A DNA stretch of 64,000 bases, from the NCBI GenBank assembly GCA_937901965.1, contig CALGSW010000015.1, forward strand, positions 20,857 through 84,856. The letters are read 5' to 3'. This document shows, one piece after another, positions 63,958 through 64,000 of this stretch (position 1 is its first letter; every line of letters starts with the position of its first letter). The position numbers were made by a program, and so were the translations under genes. The DNA comes from an uncultured Bacteroidota bacterium. GTDB taxonomy: Bacteria > Bacteroidota > Bacteroidia > Bacteroidales > UBA932. Under the pieces are notes generated by a model that saw nothing but the letters and a program-made list of their open reading frames with translations, did not search any database and was not told the origin of the DNA.

Positions 63958-64000
63958 CTCCGCCACAGCGAACGAAGAGAGCGAGGAGGAAAAACTCCGG
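63958..64000 (-). repeat. Right arm of 43-base inverted repeat
   Basis: Reverse complement of 63360-63402 with two mismatches; it reaches the window edge and may continue. Confidence 0.8.

Larger units (their letters stand above)
63248..64000. repeat. 753-base gene-free region with nested inverted repeats
   Basis: No plausible protein is encoded; the minus-strand frames here (63263-63826) look like chance reading of repeats. It has short direct repeats TGCATCCTTC (63307-63316, 63331-63340), an outer inverted repeat (63360-63402 with 63958-64000), a middle one (63546-63562 with 63652-63668) and a compound hairpin at 63789-63885. The layout resembles a MITE-like or other non-autonomous element, possibly continuing to the right. 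Confidence 0.55.

Overview
The window looks like a piece of a Bacteroidota chromosome, most likely an anaerobic member of the Bacteroidales. The evidence is a SecD-SecF fusion, a FloA/NfeD pair, a GldE-type protein, a split suf operon, a cobalamin-type (class II) ribonucleotide reductase, tryptophanase, and many upstream regions carrying the Bacteroidota -7 box TAnnTTTG, in two cases with a TTG exactly 19 bases upstream. The exact genus cannot be named from sequence reading alone.

Region 1 (1-19081) is a prophage late region on the + strand. It has a divergent control region at the left (a leftward gene running off the edge, two promoters, one strong terminator). Then come capsid genes (scaffold-like, head-fibre-like, major capsid protein), head-tail joining genes, tail tube, tail-assembly chaperones joined by a likely -1 frameshift, tape measure, distal tail, a collagen-like fibre, a Tyr/Trp-rich repeat protein, a DUF4376-like protein, a large tail-tip protein, holin, N-acetylmuramidase and a spanin-like protein. 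Terminase, portal, integrase and repressor are not in the window.

Region 2 (19143-28662) is an accessory defence region. Five tightly packed minus-strand genes run 27086 to 19143: a type III-like adenine methyltransferase (Mod), a Res helicase-nuclease, a 72-residue protein, a DndD-like SMC ATPase and a HerA-like ATPase with a possible DndE-like N-terminus. No DndA, DndB or DndC sulfur-transfer genes are present, so Dnd-like ATPases appear to be coupled to a methylation-based system. This is the best candidate for an unusual system here. A divergent PD-(D/E)xK nuclease gene with a DUF5655-like end follows. The region ends in repeats typical of an integrase attachment site directly at the 3' end of tRNA-Ser(GCU), which suggests that the phage and defence genes form one integrated element.

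Region 3 (28662-63247) is ordinary core chromosome: floA-nfeD-SPOR protein (minus), secDF, tnaA-glmS, rnr (minus), gpmI, dnaE, thiL (minus), sufB-pnuC-sufC-sufD-DUF2147, nrdJ-ispE, ansB (minus), tyrS-rbfA-lolE (minus), an S37-type peptidase with a DUF2156 protein, a gldE-type gene with a phosphopantetheinyl transferase, and bcp (minus). Three convergent pairs overlap at their 3' ends.

Region 4 (63248-64000) has no convincing gene but holds several nested inverted repeats, the longest about 43 bases at 63360-63402 and 63958-64000, and may be a non-autonomous repeat element continuing past the right edge.
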